Below, one piece after another: positions 8,231 through 17,900 of a stretch of 64,000 bases of DNA. Position 1 is the stretch's first letter. Every line of letters starts with the position of its first letter. A program made the position numbers and the translations under genes. The notes beneath the pieces are model-generated. The model saw nothing but the letters and a program-made list of their open reading frames with translations, had not been told where the DNA came from and made no database searches. The DNA comes from Kocuria varians. Lineage in GTDB: Bacteria > Actinomycetota > Actinomycetes > Actinomycetales > Micrococcaceae. Location: positions 1 through 64,000 of the forward strand of contig NZ_BJNW01000006.1 of assembly GCF_006539885.1 (NCBI RefSeq), read 5' to 3'.

Positions 8231-11038
8231 TCATCTCTCGACCTTGATGAGGCCCTTCGCGCCGCGCTCCGCCTCGGCGAAGGAGTGGTTCACGAACGTG
8301 TAGGTCCCCGGCTCGGGGAATGCCAGCTCCACGAAACCGCCCTGTGCGGCACTGAGGTCCAGTGCCTGGGCGCCGCCCGTGCCGCCGGGGTTGGACGCCG
8401 CGGTGGGGGTGAGCTGGTAGGCGCCCTCCTTGTACACGGTGTCGAACTGGCCGCCCACCACGTGGAAGCTCAGCCCCTTGGAGGGCCCTGTGGCGAGCAC
8501 CCAGATCCGCACGCGCTCGTCCGGGCGGGCGGTCAGCGGGGCGTGCATGTACTGGGTGGCGTGGCCGTTGAACATCGTGAAGCTAGGGCGCCCGGCCGCG
8601 ATCTTCTCCGGGTCCACGACGGCGTCCACCCCCTCCGGCAGGTCCGGCTGGGTTTCCGCCGGGGCGGAGAGGTAGGTCTCGTTCTGCACGAGCAGGTACT
8701 CGCGGTCCACGGCGGGCAGGTCCGGCGGGTCGATGATCACGGCGCCGAACATGCCCGCCGCCACGTGCGTGCTCATGGGCATGCTCGAGCAGTGGTAGAG
8801 CCAGATGCCCGAACGGTCTGCCGTGAACCGGTACACGAGCGACTCACCCGGGGCGATGGTGCGCATGGTCTGGTCCGGGGAGACGGTTCCCGCGTGGAAG
8901 TCCACCGAGTGGCCCATGGAGCCGTGGTTCTCCAGCGTGATCTCGAACGTGTCGCCCACCTTCCCGCGCAGCGTGGGTCCCATGTACTGGCCGTTATAGG
9001 TCCAGGCGTCCATGGTCACGCCCGGGGCGACCTCGCGCGCGACCTCCTGGACATCGAGGGTCATGCGGTGCACGGTCTCGTCCGATGCCGGTGCCAGCAC
9101 GGGGGAGCGGGTCTGCGCGTCTTTGCCCGGCGCAGCGGAGAGGTCCGCGTGCGCCGCGGGATCATCGCCGGTCGACGCCGCGGCCCCGGAGTGGTCGTGG
9201 GCGGTGTCGCCCACCGCGGCGCCGTTCTCGTCCACGGGGACCACGTTCACGGTCATGCCCATGGAACGGTGGCCGATCACGGAGCACCACCCCTCCAGCG
9301 GGTCGGTGACCACGCCCACGTCCACGGTCGTCGTGGCCCCCGGATCCAGGCGCCCGGAGGTCGCACCGTTGGCGAACACGAGGTCGTGCACCATCGCCGG
9401 ATCGTCGTTGACCAGAGTGACCACAAGCCGGTTGCCCCGCGGCACACGGATCTGGGAGGGGTCGAAACGCATGTCCTCGCGGGCATGTATCGTGACCTCG
9501 GTGGTTTCCCCCGTGCCCTCGGAGGAGGCGGGGCCGCCGCTGAGCGAGAACCCCGCGGACTGCGGCGCGACCGCGATCCCCGCCGCGACCGCGAGCACCA
9601 CGGTCAGCACGCCCGCCAGGAACTGGGTGAGCGGAGACACCCCCGGGCTCGACGACGCCGCGCCGCCCGACGTCCGCGCGGCCCCTCCGCCGGTGGCCCG
9701 GGGGCGGGATCCGTCGTGACCGTCGTCCGGGGTGCGGGCCGGAGCGGCGGCGGCGTCGTCGGAGGTCGTGCGGGCGGCACGTTCGGCGGCGAGGCGGCGT
9801 CGCGCGGCGACCGAGACCTTGGCGGAGGAGATCATCAGCGGGATGAACGCGGCGAGCACCACCGCGCCCACGATGGACACGAGCGCGCGCACCCACGAGG
9901 GCAGCACGCCGGCGGGCAGGGCGAACAGGGCGATGCAGAGGTTCGCGACGGTCGCGCGGTAGACCCCGGCGCGGTTCATGGCGGCCAGAGACGCGCGGAC
10001 CGTCGCGGGGCCGCCGCCCATGGTGGACGGCAGGATGTAGCTCATGGCACCGAACAGCGTCTGCACCAGGAAGCCCGCGACGAACGGCACGGTCAGGGTC
10101 TGCGCGACCGAGGTCTCCAGGCCGCGGGTCGCCACGAGCCACGCCGCGAGCACGGAGGTGACCACGAGCCAGGCGACGCCCGAGGCGAGGGACCAGCCCA
10201 TGTAGCCCTCGGGGCGGCGTCGTCGGGCGGTGCGCAGCATGACGAACCCGACCAGCGCGGCTCCGGCGGCGTAGAGCGCGAGACCGGCCGCGGTCAGCGC
10301 GGGCACACCGGTCAGCGCGAACAGCGCGCTCAGCAGACTGCCCGCGGCCATCAGGGGCAGGGCGATCCGGGAGAGCCGGACGGCGTGGTCGTGCATGCGG
10401 GTGCGCAGGACCGTGGGCCACAGGCTGATCAGCGTGGCGCTGACGGTCAGGCCCACGAAGCCCAGCACGTTCACGGACTGGTGCGCGAGGAGCAGGCGGG
10501 CGTGCCACGTCTCGGGCAGGTCCCTGGCCAGGATCGCGCCGAGGACCGCTCCCACGGGCAGGAAGAACGCGGCGGTCGCGTACCACCGCACGGTGATCCC
10601 GAACCGCGCGGGCAGCGCCTGGCGCAGCTGCCGCAGCAGGGACAGGCCGTGCCAGGTGAGCATCCCACCGATCACAGCGGCCGCCACGACCGTCAGCCAC
10701 CACCAGCCGGCGAGCATCCCCACGATCAGCAGCACCGTGCCCGCCGTGACACCGTAGATGCGCACCACCTGGCGCGGGCGCGCGGAGTCCGGGAACTTGT
10801 GGTGCAGCAGCGCCTCCGTGAAGTGCTGGGACCACACCATGATGGACGTGGTGATCAGACCCAGCGTGACCATGTGCACCATCAGCCACCGGGTCTCCGG
10901 GATCCAGCGGTGCACCCCGATCACCACCACCAGGGCCACCAGCCACCACCTCACGGGCCGCCCGGCGGTGCGGTGCCACGAGCGGCGACGCCGGCCCTTC
11001 ACGGGGGAGGGACGCTCAACGGCGGTGGGGGTGGGCAC
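8231..11038 (-). CDS. nirK: Copper nitrite reductase fused to membrane and cupredoxin domains
   Basis: A 935-residue fusion. Residues about 30-410 contain some ten hydrophobic helices with His-rich loops (HMVTLGL, HLALLAHQSVN-like). One more helix lies at about 470-495. A single cupredoxin (about 515-605) has type 1 copper ligands in VHDLVFA and WCSVIGHRSMGM. The last 280 residues are a two-domain copper nitrite reductase, with HSVDFHAG, LYHCSSMPMSTHVAAGMFG, NGHATQYM and FHVVGGQFD. NirK reduces nitrite to nitric oxide. The extra domains suggest a membrane-anchored enzyme fed electrons through its own cupredoxin. Start is GTG at 11038. It lies upstream of the nitrate reductase genes and fits nitrate-to-NO respiration. 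The N-terminal part is not assigned a function. Confidence 0.88.
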   Translation of the reverse strand: MPTPTAVERPSPVKGRRRRSWHRTAGRPVRWWLVALVVVIGVHRWIPETRWLMVHMVTLGLITTSIMVWSQHFTEALLHHKFPDSARPRQVVRIYGVTAGTVLLIVGMLAGWWWLTVVAAAVIGGMLTWHGLSLLRQLRQALPARFGITVRWYATAAFFLPVGAVLGAILARDLPETWHARLLLAHQSVNVLGFVGLTVSATLISLWPTVLRTRMHDHAVRLSRIALPLMAAGSLLSALFALTGVPALTAAGLALYAAGAALVGFVMLRTARRRRPEGYMGWSLASGVAWLVVTSVLAAWLVATRGLETSVAQTLTVPFVAGFLVQTLFGAMSYILPSTMGGGPATVRASLAAMNRAGVYRATVANLCIALFALPAGVLPSWVRALVSIVGAVVLAAFIPLMISSAKVSVAARRRLAAERAARTTSDDAAAAPARTPDDGHDGSRPRATGGGAARTSGGAASSSPGVSPLTQFLAGVLTVVLAVAAGIAVAPQSAGFSLSGGPASSEGTGETTEVTIHAREDMRFDPSQIRVPRGNRLVVTLVNDDPAMVHDLVFANGATSGRLDPGATTTVDVGVVTDPLEGWCSVIGHRSMGMTVNVVPVDENGAAVGDTAHDHSGAAASTGDDPAAHADLSAAPGKDAQTRSPVLAPASDETVHRMTLDVQEVAREVAPGVTMDAWTYNGQYMGPTLRGKVGDTFEITLENHGSMGHSVDFHAGTVSPDQTMRTIAPGESLVYRFTADRSGIWLYHCSSMPMSTHVAAGMFGAVIIDPPDLPAVDREYLLVQNETYLSAPAETQPDLPEGVDAVVDPEKIAAGRPSFTMFNGHATQYMHAPLTARPDERVRIWVLATGPSKGLSFHVVGGQFDTVYKEGAYQLTPTAASNPGGTGGAQALDLSAAQGGFVELAFPEPGTYTFVNHSFAEAERGAKGLIKVER

Positions 11039-11239
11039 GGTGCATCCGATCTCTTATCTGGCTTCTCACATGCCATGTTAGGCCGCTCCGGGGCGCGGTG
11101 TCCCTGGGCGCGCCCGCCCGGAACAGCGCCGACGGGTGCGGGCCTGGGCGCCGGAGTCGTTCGGAGCTGCCCACGCGCCTCCTCTGCGGGTCGGGTGCTG
11201 GCGAGCCCCGTCGGTCGGTCCCGCCCGTACGATGGCACG

Positions 11240-11740
11240 GTGACCGCAGACATCATCGCCACCGTCGTGACCGCCCTGCTGCTCATCGTGGGGTGCGTGG
11301 GCATCGTGATCCCGGTGCTTCCCGGATCCATCACCGGCCTGGTGGGGCTGCTCATCTGGGCGTTCGTGGTGCGCGCACCGGAGGGCTGGGTGGTGCTCGC
11401 GCTCGGCGGGACGCTGCTGGTGGCCGGGATGTCGTCCAGCCTGGTGCTCACCGGCAGCACCCTCAAACGCCGGGCGATCCCCAACCGGACGCTGCTCTTC
11501 GGGGTGGCCGGGGCTGTGGTCGGCATGTTCGTGATCCCCGTGGTGGGGCTGCTGATCGGGTTCGTGGTGGGCCTGCTGCTCTCCGAGACCGTGCGGAACA
11601 GGAACCTCACCACGGCGCTGGAGACCTCCTGGGTTGCGGCGAAGGCCATGGGGCTGGGCATGCTCGTGGAGCTCTCGTGCGCGCTGCTGGCGTCCTTGAC
11701 GTTCATCGTGGGGGCGATCATCTTCTTCGTGACGGCGTGA
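11240..11740 (+). CDS. DUF456 family membrane protein
   Basis: A 166-residue protein with four or five hydrophobic segments and glycine-rich helices typical of DUF456 (GCVGIVIPVLPGS near the start, VGMFVIPVVGLLIGFVVG in the middle). The function of the family is unknown. The GTG at 11240 is chosen because it begins the first membrane helix directly. The gene is divergent from the nitrite reductase fusion, leaving about 200 bases for both promoters. I see no clear FNR- or NsrR-type site there. Confidence 0.7.
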   Translation: MTADIIATVVTALLLIVGCVGIVIPVLPGSITGLVGLLIWAFVVRAPEGWVVLALGGTLLVAGMSSSLVLTGSTLKRRAIPNRTLLFGVAGAVVGMFVIPVVGLLIGFVVGLLLSETVRNRNLTTALETSWVAAKAMGLGMLVELSCALLASLTFIVGAIIFFVTA

Positions 11741-11796
11741 CGGCGTGACGGCGTGACGGGGCTGCGCTCCCGCCGCGTCTCGTTAGAGTCGGGGGC

Positions 11797-11942
11797 ATGA
11801 CGACTCAGACTCCTCGCATCCGCTCCGTGGCCGTGTTCACCGGCGCGAAGGACGGCGCCTCACACGAGTACGCGCGGACGGCCCGGAGGACGTCCTCCCG
11901 CTGCTGACGGACTGGCAGCCGCCCGCGCCCAAGTGGCGGTGA
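11797..11942 (+). pseudogene. Remnant of a LOG-family (TIGR00730) Rossmann protein, internally deleted
   Basis: From ATG 11797 the frame encodes RIRSVAVFTGAKDGASHEYA, a good match to the N terminus of LOG family proteins (cytokinin nucleoside monophosphate phosphoribohydrolases, once called lysine decarboxylases). The frame then ends at a TGA. In the next frame, 11881-11942 encodes GPEDVLPLLTDWQPPAPKWR and a stop, which is how this family usually ends. About 150 codons, including the PGGxGTxxE motif, are missing between them. So the gene has lost its core and the ends are joined out of frame. It cannot make a working enzyme. Confidence 0.6.
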
Positions 11943-11992
11943 ACAGGCGGCGGTGAGGCAGCGCCCCGGACCGGGTCAGGCCGGGATTACAG

Positions 11993-12050
11993 GATTAAGT
12001 GCAGCTTCTGCCGCCGGGGGCTCTTCCAGCGGCAGAAGCTGCACTTAATC
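11993..12050. repeat. Perfect 22-bp inverted repeat
   Basis: Arms 11993-12014 and 12029-12050 are exact complements around a 14-base loop. The outer part, GATTAAGTGCAG, is A/T-richer than the surroundings. It lies 50 bases after the LOG remnant and 170 bases beyond the end of moeA. It could act as a terminator for moeA, but its relation to the next repeat suggests a repeat family. Confidence 0.7.
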
Positions 12051-12082
12051 TTCGGAGACGGCGGGGCGAGGTCCTGCCTGGC

Positions 12083-12124
12083 GGAGTAAATGCAGTCTGA
12101 GCGGTTCCGGGCTGCATTTGCTCC
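12083..12124. repeat. Second inverted repeat, related to the one at 11993
   Basis: Arms GGAGTAAATGCAG (12083-12095) and CTGCATTTGCTCC (12112-12124) pair with one G-T mismatch. The inner sequence TAAATGCAG resembles TTAAGTGCAG of the preceding palindrome. A GACGACGCCGC copy follows at 12154. The rest of the gap 11943-12221 shows nothing else. Confidence 0.55.
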
Positions 12125-12221
12125 ACTTCACAGCACGCGCGGGTGGCACGGAGGACGACGCCGCCGTCCCGCCTGGTGCGCGCCGGTCCAGGTTGCCCCG
12201 CGCGGCGACCGTCCCATCCGC

Positions 12222-13613
12222 TCACACCCGCCAGGGGAGCGGGACGACCTCCATGTCCTGGCCGGGCTTCATCCCGTCCTCCGGGACGACCAGCAGCACG
12301 TCCGCGTGGGCCAGTCCCGAGAGCATGGCCGGTCCGGTGGCGGGCTCGGGGACCACCCGGCCGTCCTGGAGGTAGGCGGGGATGATCCGGGTGACGCCGG
12401 CGGGGTCGAGGCCCTGCCCGGCCGTGATGCGCCGCGTGACGGGCATTCCCTCCCCGGTGGCGCCGGCGATCAGCGCGTGGCCCACGGTGAGCAGACCGGT
12501 CATGGCGGACAGCGGTGAGCCGGGCAGCGCGAGCACCACGGGACCGTCCTCGGGCAGCTTCGCGAGGATCACGCCGTGGGCGGGTTCCTGGGCCACGCCG
12601 TCGATGATCAGGTGGGCGTCCAGCTCCTCGAGGGCCTGGCGGACGTGGTCGTCCTCGCCGTGGCCGGTGCCTCCGGTGGTGACCACGATCTCCGCGCGGG
12701 CGTCCAGCAGCGAGTTCGCACCCATGGGGGACTCCGTCAGTGCGGAGACCGTGCCCTGGGCGCCGTCCGCCACACGCCGCACCTGGTCCACGTTCGCCCC
12801 GAGCTCGTGCAGCACGGCCGGCAGCTGCAGGCTGAGGGAGTCGCGCACCTCGCCGGGTCCGGGGATGCCGTCCTCGACCACGTTGGCGAAGCCCAGCAGC
12901 ACCGTGACGCGCGGGCGGCGTCGTACCGGGAGCATGTCGTGACCGGCGCTTGCCGCGAGTCCCAGGTGCACGGGGTTGAGCTTGCGCCCGGCGCGCAGCA
13001 GCAGGTCGCCCTGCTCGATCTCCTCGCCCACCGCGCGGACGTCCTGGTTCTTCACGAGCGGTGCCGCCGGGGTGGCGTCCTCGAGGGTGTCGCCCTCCTC
13101 CGGCTTGCGGCCGTGCTCGGTGTCCTCGGGGATCTGCGCGGTGGGGTCCGCCGGGACCACGTGGCCGCGGTGGGCCTCGAGTACCGCGGTGGTGCCGAAC
13201 GGGACGGCGTCCCCGGTGTTCACGTGCGTGGCCTCACCGGCGGTGAGCTCCACGACCGGCAGCATCCGCTTCTCCGGCGGCAGCGTCAGCAGCAGTCGCT
13301 CGTCCGTCTCCGTGGGCTGCGGGACCCGGATGCGCCACGGTCCGTCACCGGCCACGGCCCAGCCGTCCGCAGCGGCGGAGGCGTAGTGCGGCACCGGCAT
13401 CTCCGCGGTGACGGCCTCCGCGAGCACCTCGTCCTGGCACTGCGCGAGCGGCAGCAGGATGTTCGGGAGGGGCTGCGGGAGTCCGTACGCGATCCGCCGG
13501 GCCTCGTCCCACTGCGCCCACTGCACCGTGGGCTGCTGGCCGTCCTGACGGGTCCCGTGCTGCTCGTGGTCCTCGCGGGCGGCGGGATCGTGCGGGTGCG
13601 GAAGTCCGGGCAT
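12222..13613 (-). CDS. moeA: Molybdopterin molybdenumtransferase
   Basis: A 463-residue MoeA family protein that inserts molybdate into adenylylated molybdopterin. After a hydrophilic N-terminal tail of about 35 residues, the family domains I/II run through PVPHYASAAADGWAV. The mogA-like domain has IVVTTGGTGHGEDDHV, the equivalent of the TTGG-S-G-D motif of MoeA, and a C-terminal beta domain ends the protein. Nitrate reductase needs the cofactor, which explains the location before narGHJI. It is the last gene of a minus-strand operon: membrane protein, mobA, moeA (22 bases after mobA). The GHGEDDH version of the motif differs from the usual GDxD pattern, so a diverged paralogue is possible. 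Confidence 0.82.
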   Translation of the reverse strand: MPGLPHPHDPAAREDHEQHGTRQDGQQPTVQWAQWDEARRIAYGLPQPLPNILLPLAQCQDEVLAEAVTAEMPVPHYASAAADGWAVAGDGPWRIRVPQPTETDERLLLTLPPEKRMLPVVELTAGEATHVNTGDAVPFGTTAVLEAHRGHVVPADPTAQIPEDTEHGRKPEEGDTLEDATPAAPLVKNQDVRAVGEEIEQGDLLLRAGRKLNPVHLGLAASAGHDMLPVRRRPRVTVLLGFANVVEDGIPGPGEVRDSLSLQLPAVLHELGANVDQVRRVADGAQGTVSALTESPMGANSLLDARAEIVVTTGGTGHGEDDHVRQALEELDAHLIIDGVAQEPAHGVILAKLPEDGPVVLALPGSPLSAMTGLLTVGHALIAGATGEGMPVTRRITAGQGLDPAGVTRIIPAYLQDGRVVPEPATGPAMLSGLAHADVLLVVPEDGMKPGQDMEVVPLPWRV

Positions 13614-13635
13614 GATGTCTCCTCAGCGTGCTGAT

Positions 13636-14319
13636 TCAGTACAGATCGAGCCTACGGACATCATCCCACGTGTCCACGTCCGCGGTGCTGCCCTCCGGCA
13701 CCGGGGTCTCGCGCCACCGCAGGTGCCGCCACACCGAGCGCACGGAGGCATCGGTCGTGGGAGCGGCCTCGAGGGCGCGCTCCAGGGCCCCGGTGCGCAG
13801 CAGCACGGCCAGGTGCTCGAGCCGGCCCTCGGTGGAGACCGCGACCACGCCGTCCACCTCCGAGGACGCAGGCGAGGAAGAAGATGACGACGACGCCGCC
13901 CGCGCCGCCTCCTCCGCCCGCGCCGCCGCCTCCGCCCGCGCCGCCGCCTCGACGAGCGCCGGGAGCGCACGGTCCACCGCGGGCATGTCGCACGCGAGCA
14001 CGGCGGTCCACGCCCGGCGGACGGGGAGCCCACGGAGGGCGACGGTGCCAGCTGCGATCGCCGCGGCCGGCCCGGAGAAGGGCGGGTCCTCGCGGGTGCG
14101 CAGCACGTCCGCCGGAAGCTCCTGGTCCTCCGGCCCCACGACCACCACCGTGCCGAAGGGCCGCGCGGCCGCCACCGTGTGCGCCAGGAGGGTGGATCCG
14201 CCCAGGGGCAGGCCCGCCTTGGGGGTGCCGCCCAGCCGGGAGGAGCGCCCACCGGCTACCACGACGGTGTCGAAGCCCGTCAGGCCCGGCTCACCCGGCG
14301 CCGCGGAGGAGGTGACCAC
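13636..14319 (-). CDS. mobA: Molybdenum cofactor guanylyltransferase (MobA-like)
   Basis: A 227-residue nucleotidyltransferase. VVVAGGRSSRLGGTPKAGLPLGG near residues 17-39 is the NTP-binding signature of MobA and its relatives, and LACDMPAV holds the metal-binding Asp. It would add GMP to molybdopterin to make the MGD cofactor of NarG. An Ala/Arg/Ser low-complexity insert (about residues 125-155), absent from typical MobA, carries a GACGACGCC repeat read as Ala-Ala-Ser-Ser. Start is GTG 14319, three bases after the upstream gene stop, with no strong ribosome site, which suggests coupled translation. A MocA-type cytidylyltransferase is the main alternative. Confidence 0.78.
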   Translation of the reverse strand: MVTSSAAPGEPGLTGFDTVVVAGGRSSRLGGTPKAGLPLGGSTLLAHTVAAARPFGTVVVVGPEDQELPADVLRTREDPPFSGPAAAIAAGTVALRGLPVRRAWTAVLACDMPAVDRALPALVEAAARAEAAARAEEAARAASSSSSSSPASSEVDGVVAVSTEGRLEHLAVLLRTGALERALEAAPTTDASVRSVWRHLRWRETPVPEGSTADVDTWDDVRRLDLY

Positions 14320-14322
14320 CGC

Positions 14323-14718
14323 TCAGAGGGTGGACTCGGCGTCGTCGAACTCGGGGTCCACGTCCGCGGGGCGGGGCTTCTTGGGCAGACCCGCGATCCG
14401 CAGGGCGCACTCGACCACGAGCAGCAGGAACGCGATGTAGTACAGGATCAGCGTGGGGTAGAGCGCGGGCAGGCGCTGGCTCATGCCCACCAGGGAGAGC
14501 ACCACCAGGATGACCGAGGCGATCAGCACCACCATGTGCGCCGTGCCGAAGGCCCCGGGGCGGCCCTTGCGCGCCAGGTAGGCGGCGCCCAGGGCGAAGA
14601 GGATGGGGAACAGCAGCTGCCCGGTGAGCGTGATGCCGTCCTGGACGTAGGGGTAGATCCCCATGGCCTGGACGGCCGCGGTGACCACGAGCAGGAGCGG
14701 GGCGACGATCGACTTCAT
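14323..14718 (-). CDS. Small four-helix membrane protein, unknown function
   Basis: A 131-residue protein with four predicted membrane helices (PLLLVVTAAVQAMGIYPYV, then LLFPILFALGAAYLA, then MVVLIASVILVVLSLVGM, then LILYYIAFLLLVVECALRI) and an acidic tail ending DDAESTL. I do not recognise the family. It is the first gene of the mobA-moeA operon. The ATG at 14718 is chosen, and an upstream in-frame extension looks non-coding. A copy of the GACGACGCC repeat encodes part of the tail. Confidence 0.65.
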   Translation of the reverse strand: MKSIVAPLLLVVTAAVQAMGIYPYVQDGITLTGQLLFPILFALGAAYLARKGRPGAFGTAHMVVLIASVILVVLSLVGMSQRLPALYPTLILYYIAFLLLVVECALRIAGLPKKPRPADVDPEFDDAESTL

Positions 14719-14970
14719 GACACACCAGTCTAGGCGTGGCGCGCCGCGGGCGACGCCGCCGGGGAGGGCGCGACCGCGGGTCACGGCGGGGCTCCGGGAG
14801 GCGCGGAGAAGGCCCACCAAACCGCCCGGGACGTTGGACAACACCGTGCCGAGAATCCATTAGGTCACAGAAGCATGCTGTATTTCCGCAGGTCAGGGTG
14901 GGGTTCTGCGACATGCGCCACAGCCACCCAAATCCGCAACCTCGATACCAGATTGCCCTAGGATTCGGGT

Positions 14971-17900
14971 ATGGCTACCACCCAGACACCCGCCGGGATC
15001 GACGGTCCGGCGTCCGAGGCACTCCTGAAGATGGGCCGGTTCTTCTCCCGCTGGGACGAGACCCCGGACGGTCGCGCCGTGTTCCGCGAGGGTGGCCGCG
15101 CGGGGGACGCGTTCTACCGCAACCGCTGGAGCCACGACAAGGTGGTCCGCTCGACCCACGGCGTGAACTGCACGGGCTCGTGCTCGTGGAAGGTGTACGT
15201 CAAGGACGGCATCATCACGTGGGAGGCGCAGGAGACGGACTACCCCACGGTGGGCCCGGACCGCCCGGAGTACGAGCCCCGGGGCTGCCCGCGCGGTGCG
15301 GCGTTCTCCTGGTACACGTACTCGCCCACCCGGGTGCGCTACCCGTACGTGCGCGGCGTGCTGCTGGAGATGTACCGCGAGGCCAAGCGGATCCACGAGG
15401 ATCCCGTGAAGGCGTGGGAGTCGATCGTCAACGACCCCGTGAAGCGCCGGGAGTTCCAGCAGGCCCGCGGCAAGGGCGGTCTGGTGCGCGCCTCGTGGCA
15501 GGAGGCCGTGGAGATGACCGCGGCCGCGCACGTGCACACCATTGAGAAGTACGGTCCGGACCGCTGCACCGGCTTCTCCCCGATCCCGGCGATGTCCATG
15601 GTCTCCCACGCCGCCGGGGCGCGCTTCATCAACCTCATCGGCGGGGTGATGAACAGCTTCTACGACTGGTACGCGGACCTTCCCGTGGCCTCCCCCCAGG
15701 TCTTCGGGGACCAGACGGACGTGCCCGAGTCCGGCGACTGGTGGGACGCCACGTACCTGATGATGTGGGGCTCCAACATCCCGGTGACCCGCACGCCGGA
15801 CGCCCACTGGCTCTCGGAGGTGCGCTACCGGGGCACCAAGGTGGTCTCGGTGAGCCCGGACTACGCGGACAACACCAAGTTCGCGGACGAGTGGCTGCCC
15901 GCGCAGGCCGGCACGGACGCCGCGCTCGCCATGGCCATGGGCCACGTGATCCTCAAGGAGAACTTCGTGGACCGCCGGGTGCGGTTCTTCGAGGAGTACG
16001 TCCTGCAGTACACGGACCTCCCGTTCCTGGTCTCGCTCGAGCAGCGCGCGGACGGCACGGTGGTCCCGGACAAGTTCGTCACGGCGCAGGACCTCGCGGC
16101 CGCGGGGGACGACGACGCCGCGGCGCAGGCCGATCCCGGCTTCAAGACGGTGCTGCTGGACCGGCACACCCACCGCGCGGTGGTGCCGAACGGCTCCATG
16201 GGCTTCCGCTACAACGAGCAGGACGAGGGCCGCTGGAACCTGGACCTGGGGGACACGCTGCCGGCACTGTCCGTCGCGGACTCGGCGGGCTACGAGGGCG
16301 GCACGTCCACCCTGGAGCTGCCCGCGTTCACGGACCCCACGGGCGTGGGCTCCGTGATCCACCGCGGCGTTCCCGTCACCACGGTGGCCGGGCGCACCGT
16401 GACCACGGTCTTCGACATCATGCTCGCGCAGTACGGCGTGGGCCGGGACGGGCTGCCGGGGCAGTGGTCCGCGGGGCTCGACGACGCCCTCACGCCCTAC
16501 ACACCGGCGTGGCAGGAGGAGGTCACCTCCGTCCCGGCGGAGGCCGTGATCCGCACGGCGCGCGAGTTCGCGGCGAACGCGGAGAAGTCCCACGGCCGCT
16601 CCATGATCATCCTGGGCGCGGGCATCTGCCAGTGGTACCACGGGGACACCACCTACCGGGCGATCCTGGCCATGCTCATGCTGTGCGGCTGCCAGGGCCG
16701 CAACGGTGGCGGCTGGGCGCACTACGTGGGGCAGGAGAAGGCGCGGCCCATCACCGGCTGGGCCGCCATGGCCTCGGCCAACGACTGGGTCCGCCCGCCG
16801 CGCTTCATGATCGGCACCGCGTTCTGGTACATGCACACGGACCAGTGGCGCTCGGACGGCTACTCCTCCGACTCGCTGCAGTCCCCGCTCGCGGACGGGC
16901 ACCTGAAGAACATGCACACCGCGGACGTCGTGGCGCAGTCCACGCGCCTGGGGTGGATGCCGTTCTACCCGCAGTTCCACGAGAACTCGCTGGACGTCGC
17001 GGACGCCGCGATCGCCGGTGTGGAACGCGGCGAGGCGGCGTCGGAACCCGAGTGGATCGCGCAGAAGCTGAAGTCCGGGGAACTGAACTTCGCCGTGGAG
17101 GACCCGGACGCGCCGGAGAACTGGCCGCGCACGCTCGTGCTGTGGCGCTCCAACCTCTTCGGCTCCTCCGCGAAGGGCGAGGAGTACTTCCTCAAGCACC
17201 TGCTGGGCACCCACAACAGCGTGCGCGGTGAGGACCACACGGACGCCCGCCCGCGGGACGTGCGCTGGCGGGACGAGGCGCCGGAGGGGAAGCTGGACCT
17301 GTTGGTCTCCGCGGACTTCCGCATGACGTCCTCCACGCTGCTCAGCGACGTCGTCTTCCCTGCCGCCACGTGGTACGAGAAGTACGACCTCTCCTCCACG
17401 GACATGCACCCCTTCGTGCACGCCTTCACCCCGGCCATCACCCCGCCGTGGGAGGCCAAGACGGACTGGAAGATGTTCCAGCTGCTCGCGGACGAGGTCT
17501 CCCGGCTCTCGGCGGGCCACCTGGACACCCGGCGGGACGTCGTCGCCACCGCCCTGCAGCACGACACCCCCGGTGAGATCGCCCAGCCGGGCGGGCACGT
17601 GCCCGAGTGGAAGGGCACGGACGTGCCCGCGGTGCCGGGGAAGAACCTGCCGCCCATGAAGATCGTGGAGCGCGACTACACGGCCATCGGGGACAAGTTC
17701 GTGGCCCTCGGCCCGCTCGCGGACACGCTCGGGCTGACCACCAAGAACGTCACGTTCGACGTCTCCGAGGCCGTGGACCGGCTCGGGCGTCTGCACGGCG
17801 TGTACGACTCAGGGCCCGCCGAGGGCAGGCCCGCGCTGGACTCGGACGCCCGCATGGCCGAGGCGATCCTCACGCTGTCCGGGACCACCAACGGATCGCT

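Noticed and set aside
8285-11230. Plus-strand open frame antisense to the nitrite reductase fusion
   Set aside because: It is a composition artefact. Only its end, from 11240, is a real gene (DUF456).
14860-14970. FNR, NsrR or NarL sites upstream of narG
   Set aside because: AGCATGCT and nearby A/T runs were considered, but no half-site pair close to a known consensus could be defended.
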